From Brugia malayi (lineage: Eukaryota; Nematoda; Chromadorea; Rhabditida; Onchocercidae), in NCBI RefSeq assembly GCF_000002995.4, contig NW_025062479.1, positions 21,138,721-21,202,720 of the forward strand: a stretch of 64,000 bases of DNA, read 5' to 3'. The notes under the pieces are model-generated. The model ran no database searches. It was not told where the DNA came from and saw nothing but the letters and a program-made list of their open reading frames with translations. Shown piece by piece: positions 24,501 to 38,480 of this stretch (its first letter is position 1; every line of letters starts with the position of its first letter). The position numbers and the translations under genes were made by a program.

Positions 24501-27500
24501 AATAAGGTATTTTTGTTATATTAGCAATATTATATGGGAAGAAGTTATTTCAGCATATGCGATCATAAATTTAATTCATAATTGATGTTTGCAAGTGATT
24601 TTTTAAATTTTGAAAAAAAATGCTACAGTAGAGCTAAACTGAGTGGAAATTTTAACTACAGCTATTTATGGCGCTGTTGTGATGATTGATGCGCAAATTG
24701 GTTAATTTTCAATTTAATGGTTGCAAAATAAATTTCATTCGCACTGATGAAGATTGCTTTCCAGTGCATATTCGGCAAATATCATAAATAAGCTTTAATT
24801 TCTGATCCGAAGATGAAAAAAAAAGTTCATCACAACTCAATAAGACAATTACCCGCTGAGTGGGAGATATTTAGTGGTAAATAAGGATGATAAGGAGGAA
24901 GTAAGAAACACTTAGAAAGTACTACAAAAGTAAGTAAAGAGAAGTGGAGAAGAAGAAAAGAAGAAAAATGAAGAAAGGAGAAGGGAAAGAAAGATTTGTT
25001 GTCAGGTAATTTACAGGTGAGCGATCTGTCACCGATTGATGATGACCTTGGACATAAGGTATGAGTAGTTTAATGTCAGTTAATAGCATTTCTTCCCGTT
25101 TTTTTTTTTTTTTCTTTTTTGTTCTTATCATGCAACAGTTTTAATTAGATTTTCTTTTTTTAATTTATTTTGGCGACTTTTTTTTCAGAGTAAAATAACC
25201 ATTTCCATTAATTTGTTTTTTTCTGATGAAACACTTTTGAGTTGATCACTTCTTTTTAATGATTTTCTGTTGAAATAAATAGCTTTTTTTTTTTTTCTTC
25301 AATGTTCAAATTAGAAGGGAAAAAAGATAAGCAAGCATACATGACGAAGATAAAATGTGTAGCAAAATTTCATTGCTTAAAAAAATTCCAATAATCTAAC
25401 TAATTACTCTCTGTGGTCATTTCGAAGTAATTCATAAAATTGTAAATTTAAGTAAAATTTAAGTCCAAAACTTAAATTTACCTAACATTGCATTCATTCC
25501 ATTAATTAGTCATTTAAATTTATTTAACGCTGCATTCATTTATTCATACATTCATTCAATCGGTCATCTGAAGTTTGAACTTCAAACGAATGCACACAGA
25601 AATCGATTAATTTATAGATATCAAATATCTCATTTTGTTTTCCATAGTCAAATATTTCAATAATTAAAAATGTTTAAATTTAAAATATCTGGGCAGGTTT
25701 TTTTTTCTCTTAAAAACAATTAGTCAAATTGAAAAATGTACAGCTGTGTGGAACAAATGATTTCTTATCCAATAAGTTGGTAAATTATATGTCGCTAAGC
25801 TGGTAGGAAATGTAAAATTTTTATTGTTTCAAAATTTCTTTTTAATGATGGTGCATAAATTTTAGAAGGAAAAGAACTAAGAAACTATTTTAAGAATGAA
25901 AGTTAAGTTCAAAAATCAAATTAACATTGAATTTTTCTATTTGGATGAAATGAAAAATTCAATTAAATTAGCAATTGTAAATGAGTGGAAGAAAATAGGA
26001 GAACGAAAGAAAAACGTAAAAGAATGGAAGAAATTTCAGGAGTGAAGATAATTACAAAGAAAAACAAACAGATATTTCAAATGATGAGATATGAGAAATT
26101 CTAAAATGATGATTGAAATGCTTCAGTTTTTCAAGAAAGACTTGGATAATATTTAATTACTTAGGAATCGATCATTTAAATTTAGTAAAAAGTAGAAGCA
26201 GCAAGTTATTGATGATCATTTTCTTTTTTTTTTGCATTTGTTTATAGTCAAAGCATTTCTTTATGGCCAAAAAATAAAACCCAATATTTGCAGCACTTTT
26301 TTTTTTTCTTCATTTTGGAGATCAAATGATACCGAAAAGATTAGTAGTTGAAAAATGAGAAATTTTAATACTTATCAGATTTAAATTTAGAGGGGAATAA
26401 ATGCAAATCGGGATGAGGTTTGGAATACTATCGCTTCAAATTTATGGTATTAAATTTCTTTTTGACTGAAGACATAATTTCATGCTTTAAAAGTAATAGT
26501 TCAATTCGGTGTAATAGGGAAACGGAAGGAAGAAAAGGGGACAAAATGATCGAGTTGCTGTAATTACATTTGAATTCTTAGATATTACTTAAATATTTTT
26601 ACATGTTGTGATTGATGTTGAAATATAGCACAAGTATTTCCCTAATTTGTAATCAAAACCATTTAAATTGATAACTTACTTAAACTTACTTAATATTTAT
26701 TTGCAGTTAAAATCGCTTCGTTTTGTCATAGTTAACATAAATCAACAATGATCAATGCAATTCATTCATGCTAGCAAAGATATAAGATCGACACAACAAA
26801 TGTTTACATAACGAAAATAAAGCTTAACAAATAAAAAGTAAAAAAAAAAAAACTATCGATTAATTGAATAAATTCTTAAATCTCACTGGAAATTACTAGA
26901 TAAGATTATCCTATGTTCAAGAACTTCAGTTCCTCTAAATTTAGTTCGTTTAAAGTATCGTTGAGGGTAAAAAAGAAAAAGTGAAGAGATTATTATTCAA
27001 AATTGAATTAATTCCGATATACATAATCTAGTTAAAAGCATTTTCCCGAAAGTAATTAATCAATAAGACTAATTAAAGTTGATAAATTTCAGACATAAGA
27101 TTCAAACAGTTTTAACAACATCTTCATGCTAACGTATCATTTCGGGATCACATAGCACATTTATCAAATAAGCGGTACTGTCTCTAACAATTATTAAATA
27201 ATTCTCAGTACATAAATATTTTCTTTTTTTTTTTCATCGATTACATTGTAGATCTTGTGAAAGAATGAAATTTAAAGATAAATAATTGAAAATTTATGTA
27301 GTTATCATTTTGCTAATTTCAATTTATGATCTTTAGAAGATGGCGCTCATTATAGTTACATTCGGAAATTTATTCGTTCAATAATTGCGCAGAAATTTTT
27401 CCAACAAGAATTCCCAAGATCTAAGCTAGAAAAGTAAATTGAATTTAGCTGAAGGAAGGGAAAGTTGATGCTTGACCAATGTAGGGAATATGTCTTGCAA

Positions 27501-29038
27501 TGAACATGTCAGAAAAAAATTTCAAAATAAATTAACATTTTAAAGAAAAAAAAAAAATGACAGACCAAAAATTTTGAAAGACAACTAGTAAAAATTACAT
27601 TTAAAGAAAATTCTGTAATCTATTTTAGCATATGAAAAATCTTAAAACTTATTCTTATTTCAAATTTATTCAATCAATGAATGGGAAAAATAAATGGTAT
27701 TTGTTATGAAAAGACGTAAATTTGTAAGCATTTGTAAGCATCATGAAAACCATTTCAGTTTATTTCAATATAATTAGCATGCAGCAGGACAATCCCAAGT
27801 GGTGCAATTAGCGCATGTTGAAGAAAATGCTAAGTAACATGATCAACTCTATAGATTTTATTTTAATAAAAACTTTTAAGAAAAATTTATCGAATATAAA
27901 AAGGCATATTTGAATGATTTGAGAGAAAATTCCCTCTAGAAATATTCAAAAGAAAAGAAAAAAAGAGCTAAAAAACGGATACCACAAGAAAAGAATTAAA
28001 GTGAAAAAAAAAATGCAAAAAAACTTCATTATTAAAAATTTAAAATAAGATTAAAAAGTTAAAAAATGCTGGTATGGAAAATATAAAATGTCATATAAAA
28101 ATAAAAATCGATCAGTCTCGAAATTAATAACAGACTGTCACTAATAAAGCCACTGCTGTAGTCAACTGAAACAATTAGTCCTAAAATTTTAATTAAGATC
28201 GAGAAGTATTTTAGACAGATATAACTGCATGCGATATTATTAGCACATGTCACATCAATTAGTTGTAACCATCAGTTCTTTGGGGAATTTCATGAAACAC
28301 TCATAAAACTTTGGATGATTTCAGCTAAAATATAAAATCAATAACAATTACTGATGTATGATCATTTGTCGAAAATTTGTGATTCAAAAGTAAATTCTAT
28401 TTGGCCACGATTACTTGATCTTATCAATAATTTAAACTGTTCAGGCATTCAAGATTTGCATTATATTTTAAGTTGACATTTTAGTACCCTGCAAATGGAA
28501 TTCTGCAAATGTCTTTTGTGCTACTTTTAGAAAAAATTTTCAATTAATATTTTTTGATAAGTTAAATTTGCGACATTTGATATCTGTGAGATGTTTGCCG
28601 CATCTATCTTGCAAGATATGCATGACAATCACATCGTTATAGCAAATTAATGCATACATGCGCTAAATTATACTGATGCGCTTTTCCGCATGTTTAGTTT
28701 TCAGTAGCAAACTTTAGTATAAACAAAAACAAAGTAATAAACAACAAAACACATTTATCTAAACACATACGGATCATTAAACTGATGCAATCAGGAAAAG
28801 TAAGCGTTCAATGGCTTAGAAAAATAACTTTAAGACATAAGAATATGCACACTTCACTAATTTACGCTTGTCTGGCCTAGGCTATATGTCATGGAATACT
28901 AGAATATTTAACAAGTTAAAGCCAACTAAATCTCTGTATCAGTGAAAAAACTCTTCCGGAACACTCTTTTACTTCTAGTGGTCTAAGACTATAAATTCCA
29001 TTTCACCACTTACTTTATTGAAATTATTGTCAATTTCG

Positions 29039-29073
<35 letters not shown>

Positions 29074-32000
29074 GAAACCTTAGCAATGAAGAAAAAAACT
29101 TTATAACATTAAGCATACATTTTTTCAAAGCTATTGGATGATAAGAATTGCATGAAGTCGAGAAAAGATCAGACCAAAGATCGAGACTTATTGGTAAGAT
29201 GGGATTTCCTTTACATGGCAAAAGCATATTTGCGCTGATCGATGCATAATGCCGCACATGTCCACACAAATCATTTGCGTAATTACATAGCAATTAGATA
29301 TTTGTACAGATGTATCTATTTATAACCAATCAATTTTCACAACAGCTAATCTCTAAGGTGGCAGTAATCAGCAGCAATTTTTAGCGATGTTGCATGCATT
29401 GCATGCTCATAGAACAGTAATAGGAGAGCTACAGTATACTAAGTTAATTAGCATATAGCGATTGACCAGCAGCAGCTTGAAATGAAATTTGGATGGGCAT
29501 CAATAATTGACAAAGGGGATAATTTCAGCACTTCATCCTCATTATCATCGTCTTCTCAACAAGGTTAGCCATGTGTGTCCCTTTTAACTTTCAATGTGCT
29601 TTCAAACAAGCATTGCTCACCCAGTTTTGGCCTGATTGACGACATCCTTTTATTGTTTAAATAAACAAATTTCAAAAGACACAAATTTCGCAATATTTTC
29701 CACTCTGAACAAAGCAACTGGATGATGTAAACATTAATAGCTAAATTATGCAAACCTTGGATTAATTTTAAGAATTTCATTTACTTTTATCAATATTTCA
29801 GACCTGAAATTCTTTCCAGGTCTATGAGCTTAGGTAGATCTGATTTCATCGTTCAATTAAAGAAACCAATAGGACTATCATTTTAAATTTAAAAATAAAG
29901 ATCACTTTTTTTCTTGCTGTTCAACCAAATTCGCAATAAACATTATTTAATGATGAAATTTCGAAATAACGAAAGCGAAGGACTCATGCAGCAATAATTT
30001 AAATCCATTACAAATTCATTTAACCCGTGATTATTATTATTATTATTATCATTATTATTATTATTGTTATTAATTGTTAATTACGAAAAAAGTAATGAAT
30101 TTTATGACTTTTAACTAATAATTATAAACTTCTGGATGATAATAATTTTAAACATAAAAGCCTCTGTGGTGAAAATTCAGTAATGAAAATATAATATTCA
30201 TTACCTAACTGCAGCTAAGCTACTTAACGATCTTTGAGCTAACAAATTAATTTTTCATAATATTCTTCATCATTTCTTTCTTATACCATATATATACTCT
30301 TAAAAGCTAAAAGATTTGTAGCATTTTCTCAGCTCAGTAAGCCCTAAAGAAAAAAGAACGTATGGTTCTTCTTCTTCTTCTTCGTCGTCCTGCTAATTTA
30401 ATTATATTTGTTAGCTTTTGTCACCAATGTTAGCATAAGCTAAGAAGAGAAATTAACACATCAATTCACAATAAATTTTAGTCTGTTGAAAAGCAAGAGG
30501 ACAGAAGCGAGCTCGAATAAGAAACTGAAGATTACAAGGGAAATTAGCATAAAATTGAGTAATTTCAAGCAAACTAGAAAATCTGTCATCTGTCGTCCAC
30601 TTCTGAAGAGGTTAAGAGTGAATGGGTGGGGAGAGAGAGAGAGTGAGCTGGGAGTGAAATAAAAATGAAATTTTATGCAATCCTTCAATTACTTTGGCTA
30701 TTGGTTTCTATGAATGGGAATATGAGCAGATAGCATTGAGGAAGCGGAACTAGTAGATGGCGGTAATAGTTCGTCTGCTTGCTTAAGGCGAGAAGTGAAA
30801 GGTTATTATATGAGAATATAGGAAATTTGAGAGTAAATGAGCGAAGAGAGTAATATTATCATGCTTAAGGGTAACTAACTACCCTTATGATTTTAGCCTA
30901 GGCTGATAAAGGCTTTTACTACGCACCACCGCCACCACTACCGCCACCACCACATACACACTCACTTCTTACATACAATTGAAATGGACGGGCAAAGAGT
31001 TGTCATTCATTTGGCCGATCAATAGAGGCTAAGATGTGGCAAAGAATTGAACGCCGGTAGCAGCAATATAAACCTTGAAATCGGTTTAGGATGAAAATAA
31101 CGGAAAATGAAAAGAGGCGAAGGAGGAGGAAAAGGACAGGAAAAAGGATGTGTGAATAGGTTGGAATAATGAATTGTACTTCTGAATATAAATCCAATAC
31201 CGGATGCCTTCAATGGGATGAAATTTAAGACATTTATGATTTCTTCGGATTAAAATTTGAAAGCTTCAAACAACAAAACGTATCCCAAAATAGCTAAATG
31301 TTTATTACATGAAAGGAGGAGAGATTTCAATTTCATAAAAATTCAATATGGTTAGAATAAATTCAAAAATAACAGTTGCGAAAACAATAAGTAAAGAATC
31401 TCTCGATAATCAGAATCGTTGAACAACAGCTGGCACTACAATCTGTAAAGAGTAAGAAGAGAAGATAAAGAGTAAAGAGAGAGAGAGGGAGAAATTCTTA
31501 TGATTTTTTGCAATTATTTTTAATCTTTCTTTAATTTTAGAAAGAAAAAATTTTCATTAAACAAATTTTACTCATTCATTTTTACTTTTAAATTTGGTAT
31601 GACATTATGGGAAAGATAATGAAATTTGTTATTTATGGCAATAAAAATTTATTCCATCTTACTATTAAATTGATTGAAATACGATTATAAAATGTAAAGT
31701 AAAGTAGTCAATTGAACTAAGTCTAAATATCTTCTATGCTAGAGCCAAATAGTACCAAACAATAGTTTGATAGTAAATGCGGCATTGGTAAATACAAATT
31801 ATTGCTAATTATAATGGCGGACCTATTATATAAATATTAGGGAACAGTAGATGATAAATATTAGGAAGCACATCAAATCGTATCGCGACCGATTTGTTTC
31901 CGTAAATAAATAAAAGCCGCCGCTTAACAGTGCATTCGTCATAATATTTGTTATTTTCATTTCAACGATATTCTCCTGGTCTTCTCGTTCTAGCTAACTA

Positions 32001-33036
32001 ATTGATACTTATAGCATTCGAATTCATCTACCAACTACCAATTGATCTGATCTAATAAGAGCTTTAGATTAAACATTAATATTAATCTTTAGTTCTTTCA
32101 TTTTCGATTAATACTAATTTCAGACAACATTTTTGATTGTTCTGATTTATTCTTACCCTTTTATTTTTTTTATTTTTTGCTCAATGCATTTATTTTTAGC
32201 TAAAAGTTTAATAAGTTTTAGTGTAAATTAGTAATATATAAAATCTATTACAGCAAAAAAAAAAAAAAAATGGTGAAAATGCAAGCTTATTGCTTTGTTT
32301 GATGATTCAATGATTTGTCGATGGGAAATTAGTTCTATTTCAATATAAATGCACCTGTTGAATGAAAAATAAAATTTGAAAGAATGTGAGAATGACTTTT
32401 ATTTCCATGCCACCAAATGAATCATGTTTTAATTGGTAAAAATGTTTAATTTTTTTTTTTTGCTTATTGTTATTTCTGTTAATTGATAAATTTCTTTTGC
32501 TTTTTCACTTATATTATAATAATTTTTCTTGAAAATTCCATATTAATGGGCAACAATCATTTCTACTTCTAACCTACTTTCTATAAATAATAAAAGCAAA
32601 TCTGATGAAAAATTAGGTAAATTTTAATTTAAAATTTCTTAGCAGAAAAACTAGTCATATATTTGAATGTATAAATGTTACATAGTGCAAATAACAATGC
32701 ACAACTTATTTTCTTTGAATGATTATCACAAACTAATAGAATTTTCGTATGAAATAGAATTCTCGAAATGTTGAAAAGGGTAATTAATTTCCTGATGATA
32801 AATTAATTTCACATTCTTTTATCTTTTCACGATAATCAATCCATCATTGTCATTGTTGCCACTGTCACTATTGTTACCACGACAAAACGATCAAATTTTG
32901 AGTTATGCTGCTGTTGTAAGCATTAATATCAGTAAACAAATTTTTAAAAAAATGTAGAATCTAATCATTTTTTGAGAATTTTATAAAGTTTTAATTTTGA
33001 AATGATAAAAAATGTATTGCAAATGGTAATGAGCAG
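24501..33036. other. Gene-free AT-rich region
   Basis: No exon, RNA gene or domain could be supported. Contents: many homopolymers, ATT repeats near 30030-30065, a T19A16 palindrome at 29039-29073, a CACCAC-type stretch near 30925-30952 and scattered GA-rich runs (near 30630 and 31470). Open frames here are short and of biased composition. It may hold distal regulation or 5' non-coding exons of frm-3. Confidence 0.5.
29039..29073. repeat. Poly-T / poly-A palindrome
   Basis: Nineteen T followed directly by sixteen A, a near-perfect homopolymer palindrome able to form a hairpin. Confidence 0.9.
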
Positions 33037-33438
33037 ATGGATGAGACAGATGTACAATTAGCAATCCCAATGTGCTTATCAACTAAACTCATGTCATATC
33101 TTCTTGAAAGTACTCAATATATGCTTTTAAGATATAAGTGCTATTGTACTTTTTTTTTGGCGCAAATGGATCACAGTAGAGTTTCATCTTTAGATCGATC
33201 CATGAAATATTCTGAAAGCTTCGGTGATTGTTTTGTATGCTTCTGCTTTTCTTATCATCTTATCAGTCAGGCATTGCTGATTTATCATCTTTTTCTTTCG
33301 CTCATTCAAAAAATTTTCCAACTTTTTATCGTTGCAATTATTTGTAGCTATTTTAATTTTATGCAATTTTCCTGGAAAATACTGAATCGTATCATCTCAT
33401 TTTCACTCTGTAGCGTCTTTTCAATTGTTTCTAATTAA
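33037..33438 (+). CDS. Unrecognised 133-codon open frame, doubtful
   Basis: ATG at 33037 to a stop at 33438. The first third is mixed in composition (MDETDVQLAIPMC), while the rest is Phe/Ile/Ser/Cys-rich and follows the local T bias. No domain, signal peptide or splice pattern was recognised. At this base composition a frame of this length may occur by chance once per window. Listed only because it is the longest isolated frame in the gene-free region. Confidence 0.12.
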   Translation: MDETDVQLAIPMCLSTKLMSYLLESTQYMLLRYKCYCTFFLAQMDHSRVSSLDRSMKYSESFGDCFVCFCFSYHLISQALLIYHLFLSLIQKIFQLFIVAIICSYFNFMQFSWKILNRIISFSLCSVFSIVSN

Positions 33439-36400
33439 GTTATTTGTATTTGAACTTAAATTTTCAAGGAAGCCAACAAAATATTATCTTCAACGGTGAG
33501 TCTAAAAAAAAAATAAATTTTTTGGATGCTTTTGGCTTTTAATTTTGGAAGTTACTGATCTTTCGATTCATATAAATGTATTAGATAACAAATAAATAAG
33601 TCGGTTACATTGGTGGTTTTAATTTATGATTCCATAGAAACGCTGAATTGAATGATTTCTGCCGAAAGAAAAATTATTTAGTGCAATCAGTCAGTTTCTG
33701 AACTTAACTTTCTTATCACCTAAACCTTATCAGTGTGATGTTAATAACCGCTCCCATATATTATCTATTTCTATTATTAGCTAATATATTAGCTGCACAT
33801 TTCTATGAACCGAACCGGTCCCTTGCCCTCCTTATCATTATCACTTAATATTTCATCATCTACAAACAACAATTCATCGTGCTGTACAATTTTGCGCATA
33901 TTTCACTATTTTCAATTCTAAATGCATAATGAAATGGTACTGAAAAGTTTTGCTTGTTTCAGTCTTTCTTTATCTTTTTAAAAACCTTTAGCTTGTTGTT
34001 GTTGTTGTTTTTTTTTTCATAAATAAAAAAAAAAAGTTTAATTAAGCAATTAAAAAAATTGTCATGAAAAAATTTAGAATCAAATTAAGTTATAAATAAA
34101 TAAAATATTGACAATAAGTCTTTTGGTTAAAAAAAATTAAAACAATATTAAAATTCACATCCTATCGATGATAATTTTAAGCTGATAAATTAGCGCAGCA
34201 TATGAAATCTTTCATATTCATTACAAAATCATCTTTTTTCAGCGAATATTCTTTCAATTTTTATAAGAATTTGAAAAATATTCGAATTTTACATGGAAAT
34301 TCATGCTATTCATAAAAATTGATTATAAGCACTTTGTAACAAATCTTATACCGATTTACTTAAATTGAAACTGATAATTTAAGTTCATTCATTTTAATAA
34401 TGTTATTTTAGTGGTAATTATCTACTGATATATGTTTTCTAAACTGTCACATTCTCTGGTATTGGAGACAAAACCAAAAAAGTAAATGGCAAAGCACAAT
34501 TCTTTCAGAATAAAATACGCAAAGATAAGAGTAAACCTTATCAGTCACAGGCATTTATCAATCCGTTAACTGTTGAAACCTTCCTGAATAACATTTCCGG
34601 AAGTTAATTTGTTTATCAGATTGTATCATCTTTCTTTTGCACAAGAAAGCAGTAAATTGAAGGAAAATAAAAGATCCTAAATTACGGCAAAATTTTTTGT
34701 CGGTTAGATAACTATCCAACAACATTTATTTTGCACAGCTGTGTTACCTAAACTATATTACTCAAATCTATCTTATCATAAAAACTTATTTAGTATGACT
34801 AAAATCGAATGCATTACTTGCACATGTTAGTGCAAAGTTCTGACTTTCCTACTTTTACTCCTTTGATTTTACACCCTATCAATTTAAGTTTTCTAAATTG
34901 CTATCCAAAACAATCAGTGCACAACAGTAAAATACAATAATTTTGTTTTGAAGAAAATGCATGAATATTTTGAAATTTACAAATTGAATTATTTCATGTA
35001 TTTAAGATATTTGAATGAGTAGTAATTGAAATGCTATTCGTTTGATAAATTTAAACATTTCTGGGTCATTTCAAAATGTTTCAATATATGTTGTTTATTT
35101 CATTAATCAAACGTTGCAAATTTGCCGGAAGGTATGTTGCTATCGATTTGGTAGTAAGTCAAGTTGCAGATAATTAATGACAGTGTTTCGATGAAGAACG
35201 AAAAACAATCACTTCTTGAGCTTTCACAGTTTGTTTTTCTGTTAATTTAATAAATTTGAAGTTTGTTACTAAAGCTTAAAAAAACCATTAAAGCTTAGAT
35301 GATTTTAATGAATTTTTTTTTTTTTTTTTTTTCACAGACTATCGAAAAACTGAATAGATTACACTTGAATAATTCTTAAAGTTGACTTTTTTCCGTCATG
35401 AAATGCATTTTAAATTTTGCTTAATTAGTGATTGTGATAAAAAAGACAAGCTACATTGGTTTTCCAATCTTTCTTAATCAGTAGTTAATTCTCATTTACT
35501 TTTCTTCCTAGGTAATATTAAATAAACAACCATTTGAATTGATATCGATAACAAACAAACATCTTGATGTCGAAGAATACCTTTTAATGTCAAACACTAC
35601 ACTGATATTGAACAATAATCGAAATCAAACAAAACGATACTTTCTGAAACTATTTCACTGGATTGTAATCCAAGCTCAATTTTAGCTTAATTGCAAGTAA
35701 TGAGTTGCACGATGATGGCTTTGTAACAAATGTAGAAGGAACAGGAAATGGCGATCATCAGAGAAGAAGAAAAAATAACAGTAGGAAAAATTTTTCAAAA
35801 ACTCAAATATTTTGGTAAGTTAAAAGAAGTTTTATAATATCTCTTAGAGCTTTTCTGATAAGCTTCGGAAAGTTTAGAAGAATATGACGAAATTATCTTA
35901 TCTCTGTCTTCCATCTTCTGAGATAATGACTTGAGATCAACGAAGTTTAAGATTGTTTAGGTCAAGAGGTCATTACAAATATTATAAGCAACAAGAATTT
36001 TAGCTTCCTAAGAACAATGAATCATTCCTAAATACTGGTAATAAAAATTGCAAATTTGATTCCATGACAACTCGACTCTTTAGACTTTACTAAAATATTT
36101 TAGTGGAAAAATTGGAAAAATTCCTCTTATTGTAATCCAAAATTTACGAAAATTCAGAATGATTTTAAAAAAATTTTTTGTTTTTACCAATAATGTATAG
36201 CCATGGAAAGTATCATCCAATTGGAATGAAAAATGGCTCCATGTCTATCTATTAATCATAATATTCTGACATGAAATAGGTATTTAATTGTGTCAAAAAG
36301 CGCTGAAATAAGGTAACATTGCTAACTGCGCTCGAAGAACTTCCAGTCAATTTTAATTTACAGTTACTGAACAAAAATTTACGAGTTGTTTTACATTATA

Positions 36401-37137
36401 TGCAATATTTCAAGCTTATTTCATACAATTATAATTGAAATTTGAAGAAGTTCTCTCTTCGATTTCATATTTAAGCTAACAATTCTCATTCTGATATGCT
36501 CGTAGATAACAATCATTGCTTTGTTTTGGAACATTTCTCTCTTCAATTTTGTGTTTTATTGATTTATAGCTTTGCTTTCAGTTTTAAAATGGAAAGAACT
36601 GTATTTTGATCAAAACTGATAGCATTTGCACTTCGATAATATTTTCAATGATTTGTTTTTTTTTTTTTTTGCCACAGCATTTTGAAGCAGCTCTAGGAAA
36701 AAATATATCGATGTAGCGCTCAACAGCGATCATAAATAAAATCAGCGATATTAAAAATAAAATAACTGCAATAATGAAAAACGATAACAACGATAATAAT
36801 AACAAAATATATATATATGATCCTTACAAAGTATGAGCGAATAATCGTTAAAGAATCAATAAACTGTTGTTTGGTCTAATATCGGCCACTAAATGATTTA
36901 TAAGAATAATCATTATCATTGTCTTTTCATTTTTTTTTTTTATTATCCTTGTGTCATTTTATAATGATAGTGATCATGCTAATCACATCTGTTAGATTAA
37001 TATTGATTCCTTTTAAATAATACTTCTTATGGCAATGTTGATTCCACCAAAGTCGTATCTTTTGCGATAATACTGATCGCTCTTCAAAATTACATAATAT
37101 TGTTTGCTTGATTATATTTTTTATTATATTTTATTAA
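33439..37137. other. Gene-free AT-rich region before the duplication
   Basis: No coding exon supported. A second, looser group of TTATCA motifs lies at about 33250-33860. A minus frame at 36584-36805 is a hydrophobic low-complexity run. (AT)n near 36806-36818. Confidence 0.45.
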
Positions 37138-38480
37138 CAGTAGGCAACGAATGATTTGTGATAGTTCTGAAAAGTCTTTCGAATTTTTTAGCAAAATAAT
37201 TTCAGCAGCTGTTCTTTATTAAAAAATAATATACCGCAATTATTAATATTTATATATAAACAGAAAATTGAAAAAAAAAAAATTTGATCCAAATTAAATA
37301 ACCAATTTTTATGTAATACAGTTCAGGCACTATAGGATAACTAATCTTTTCTGAATATCACCTTACTTATAAAATATTGATAAAAAACTACTTCACAATG
37401 ATAACATACTCGTTGGAACGTAATTTCTTGCCTTTAGAAGCATGCCAAAAACTTTTTTCAAATAAACAGAAATTTGCTTTATTGTGATCTCGAAGAATGG
37501 ATCTTGTACGTTGGGTCTCTTTCTTCGGTATATGAGGAGGTATCATATAATATGCAAATTTCAAAGATGCTTGAGATTTCCTTCGATTAGAAATGAATTT
37601 TTGTAAAAGTGGTGTTCCATTCAGTTAGCGCATTCTCCACAATTATCATGCATAATTTGTTACAATAAGAATTAATAAGAAATGTGTTATAATAAGAAAT
37701 ATCTCAACTGCGTCACTTACGTGTCATTTATGTGTCTTCGGAAGTGCGTCATTTACGTGTTTAGATGAAAACGATACTACCAAAAAACAGAAAACGATAT
37801 GCAATGCATATAGAAAGGGCGAACTGACGATGCATTCGACATTATACTAAGCAGTCAGTCCTTCTGTTCTATTTCAAACTGTTTGTTCTTGAATTTTTTA
37901 GAAAACTATTTCATTTCTTCTTGAAATTTCTTTCTTGCAGATAGTTTTCTTAATTTTCATTGAATTATCATTTTAGAAACTATCAATTATCACTGTCTTT
38001 CACATGTTGAATTGACTTTTAGAAATATCTGATAAGGTGCAATCAGTGTCTTGTTTTTTATCATATATGTTATCACCAGTAGTACTTATTAGGTACTTCT
38101 TTCACTATTCTTAAATATTTCTTTCCGTCTAAAAGGCGTTTCTTTCTTTCTTTCTTCACCGCTTCTATTTGTCATTTAATTTGTATTAACTTTTTACAAA
38201 TTTTTAAGTAAAGATGATGTTTCTTACTTTTATCTGCTAAATGGTTCTTGTCTAAAATTGAAGAGTTGCTCTGTATTTGAGAGCAAAGATCAATTTTTGT
38301 ATTTCATTTACTCTTTATATTAAATACATCGATCATTCATCGTTATCACAAATTCCTCTTCCAATTATCTAATAATACTGTGCACTATTTATCATTCATT
38401 AAAATCAAACTGATTCGAAAACAAAGGTTTATTAATTTTGTTATGCACCAAAAATGGCTTTCTAATTGAACCAGCAAGAA
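37138..38480. repeat. Duplication block 1, copy A (upstream region of transporter gene A)
   Basis: Nearly identical to 52879-54220 with only scattered single-base differences. No coding frame is recognisable. It contains two spaced copies of a TGCGTCA(C/T)TTACGTGT motif (37708-37760) and lies upstream of the transporter gene in both copies. It is probably promoter or 5' non-coding sequence. Confidence 0.9.
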
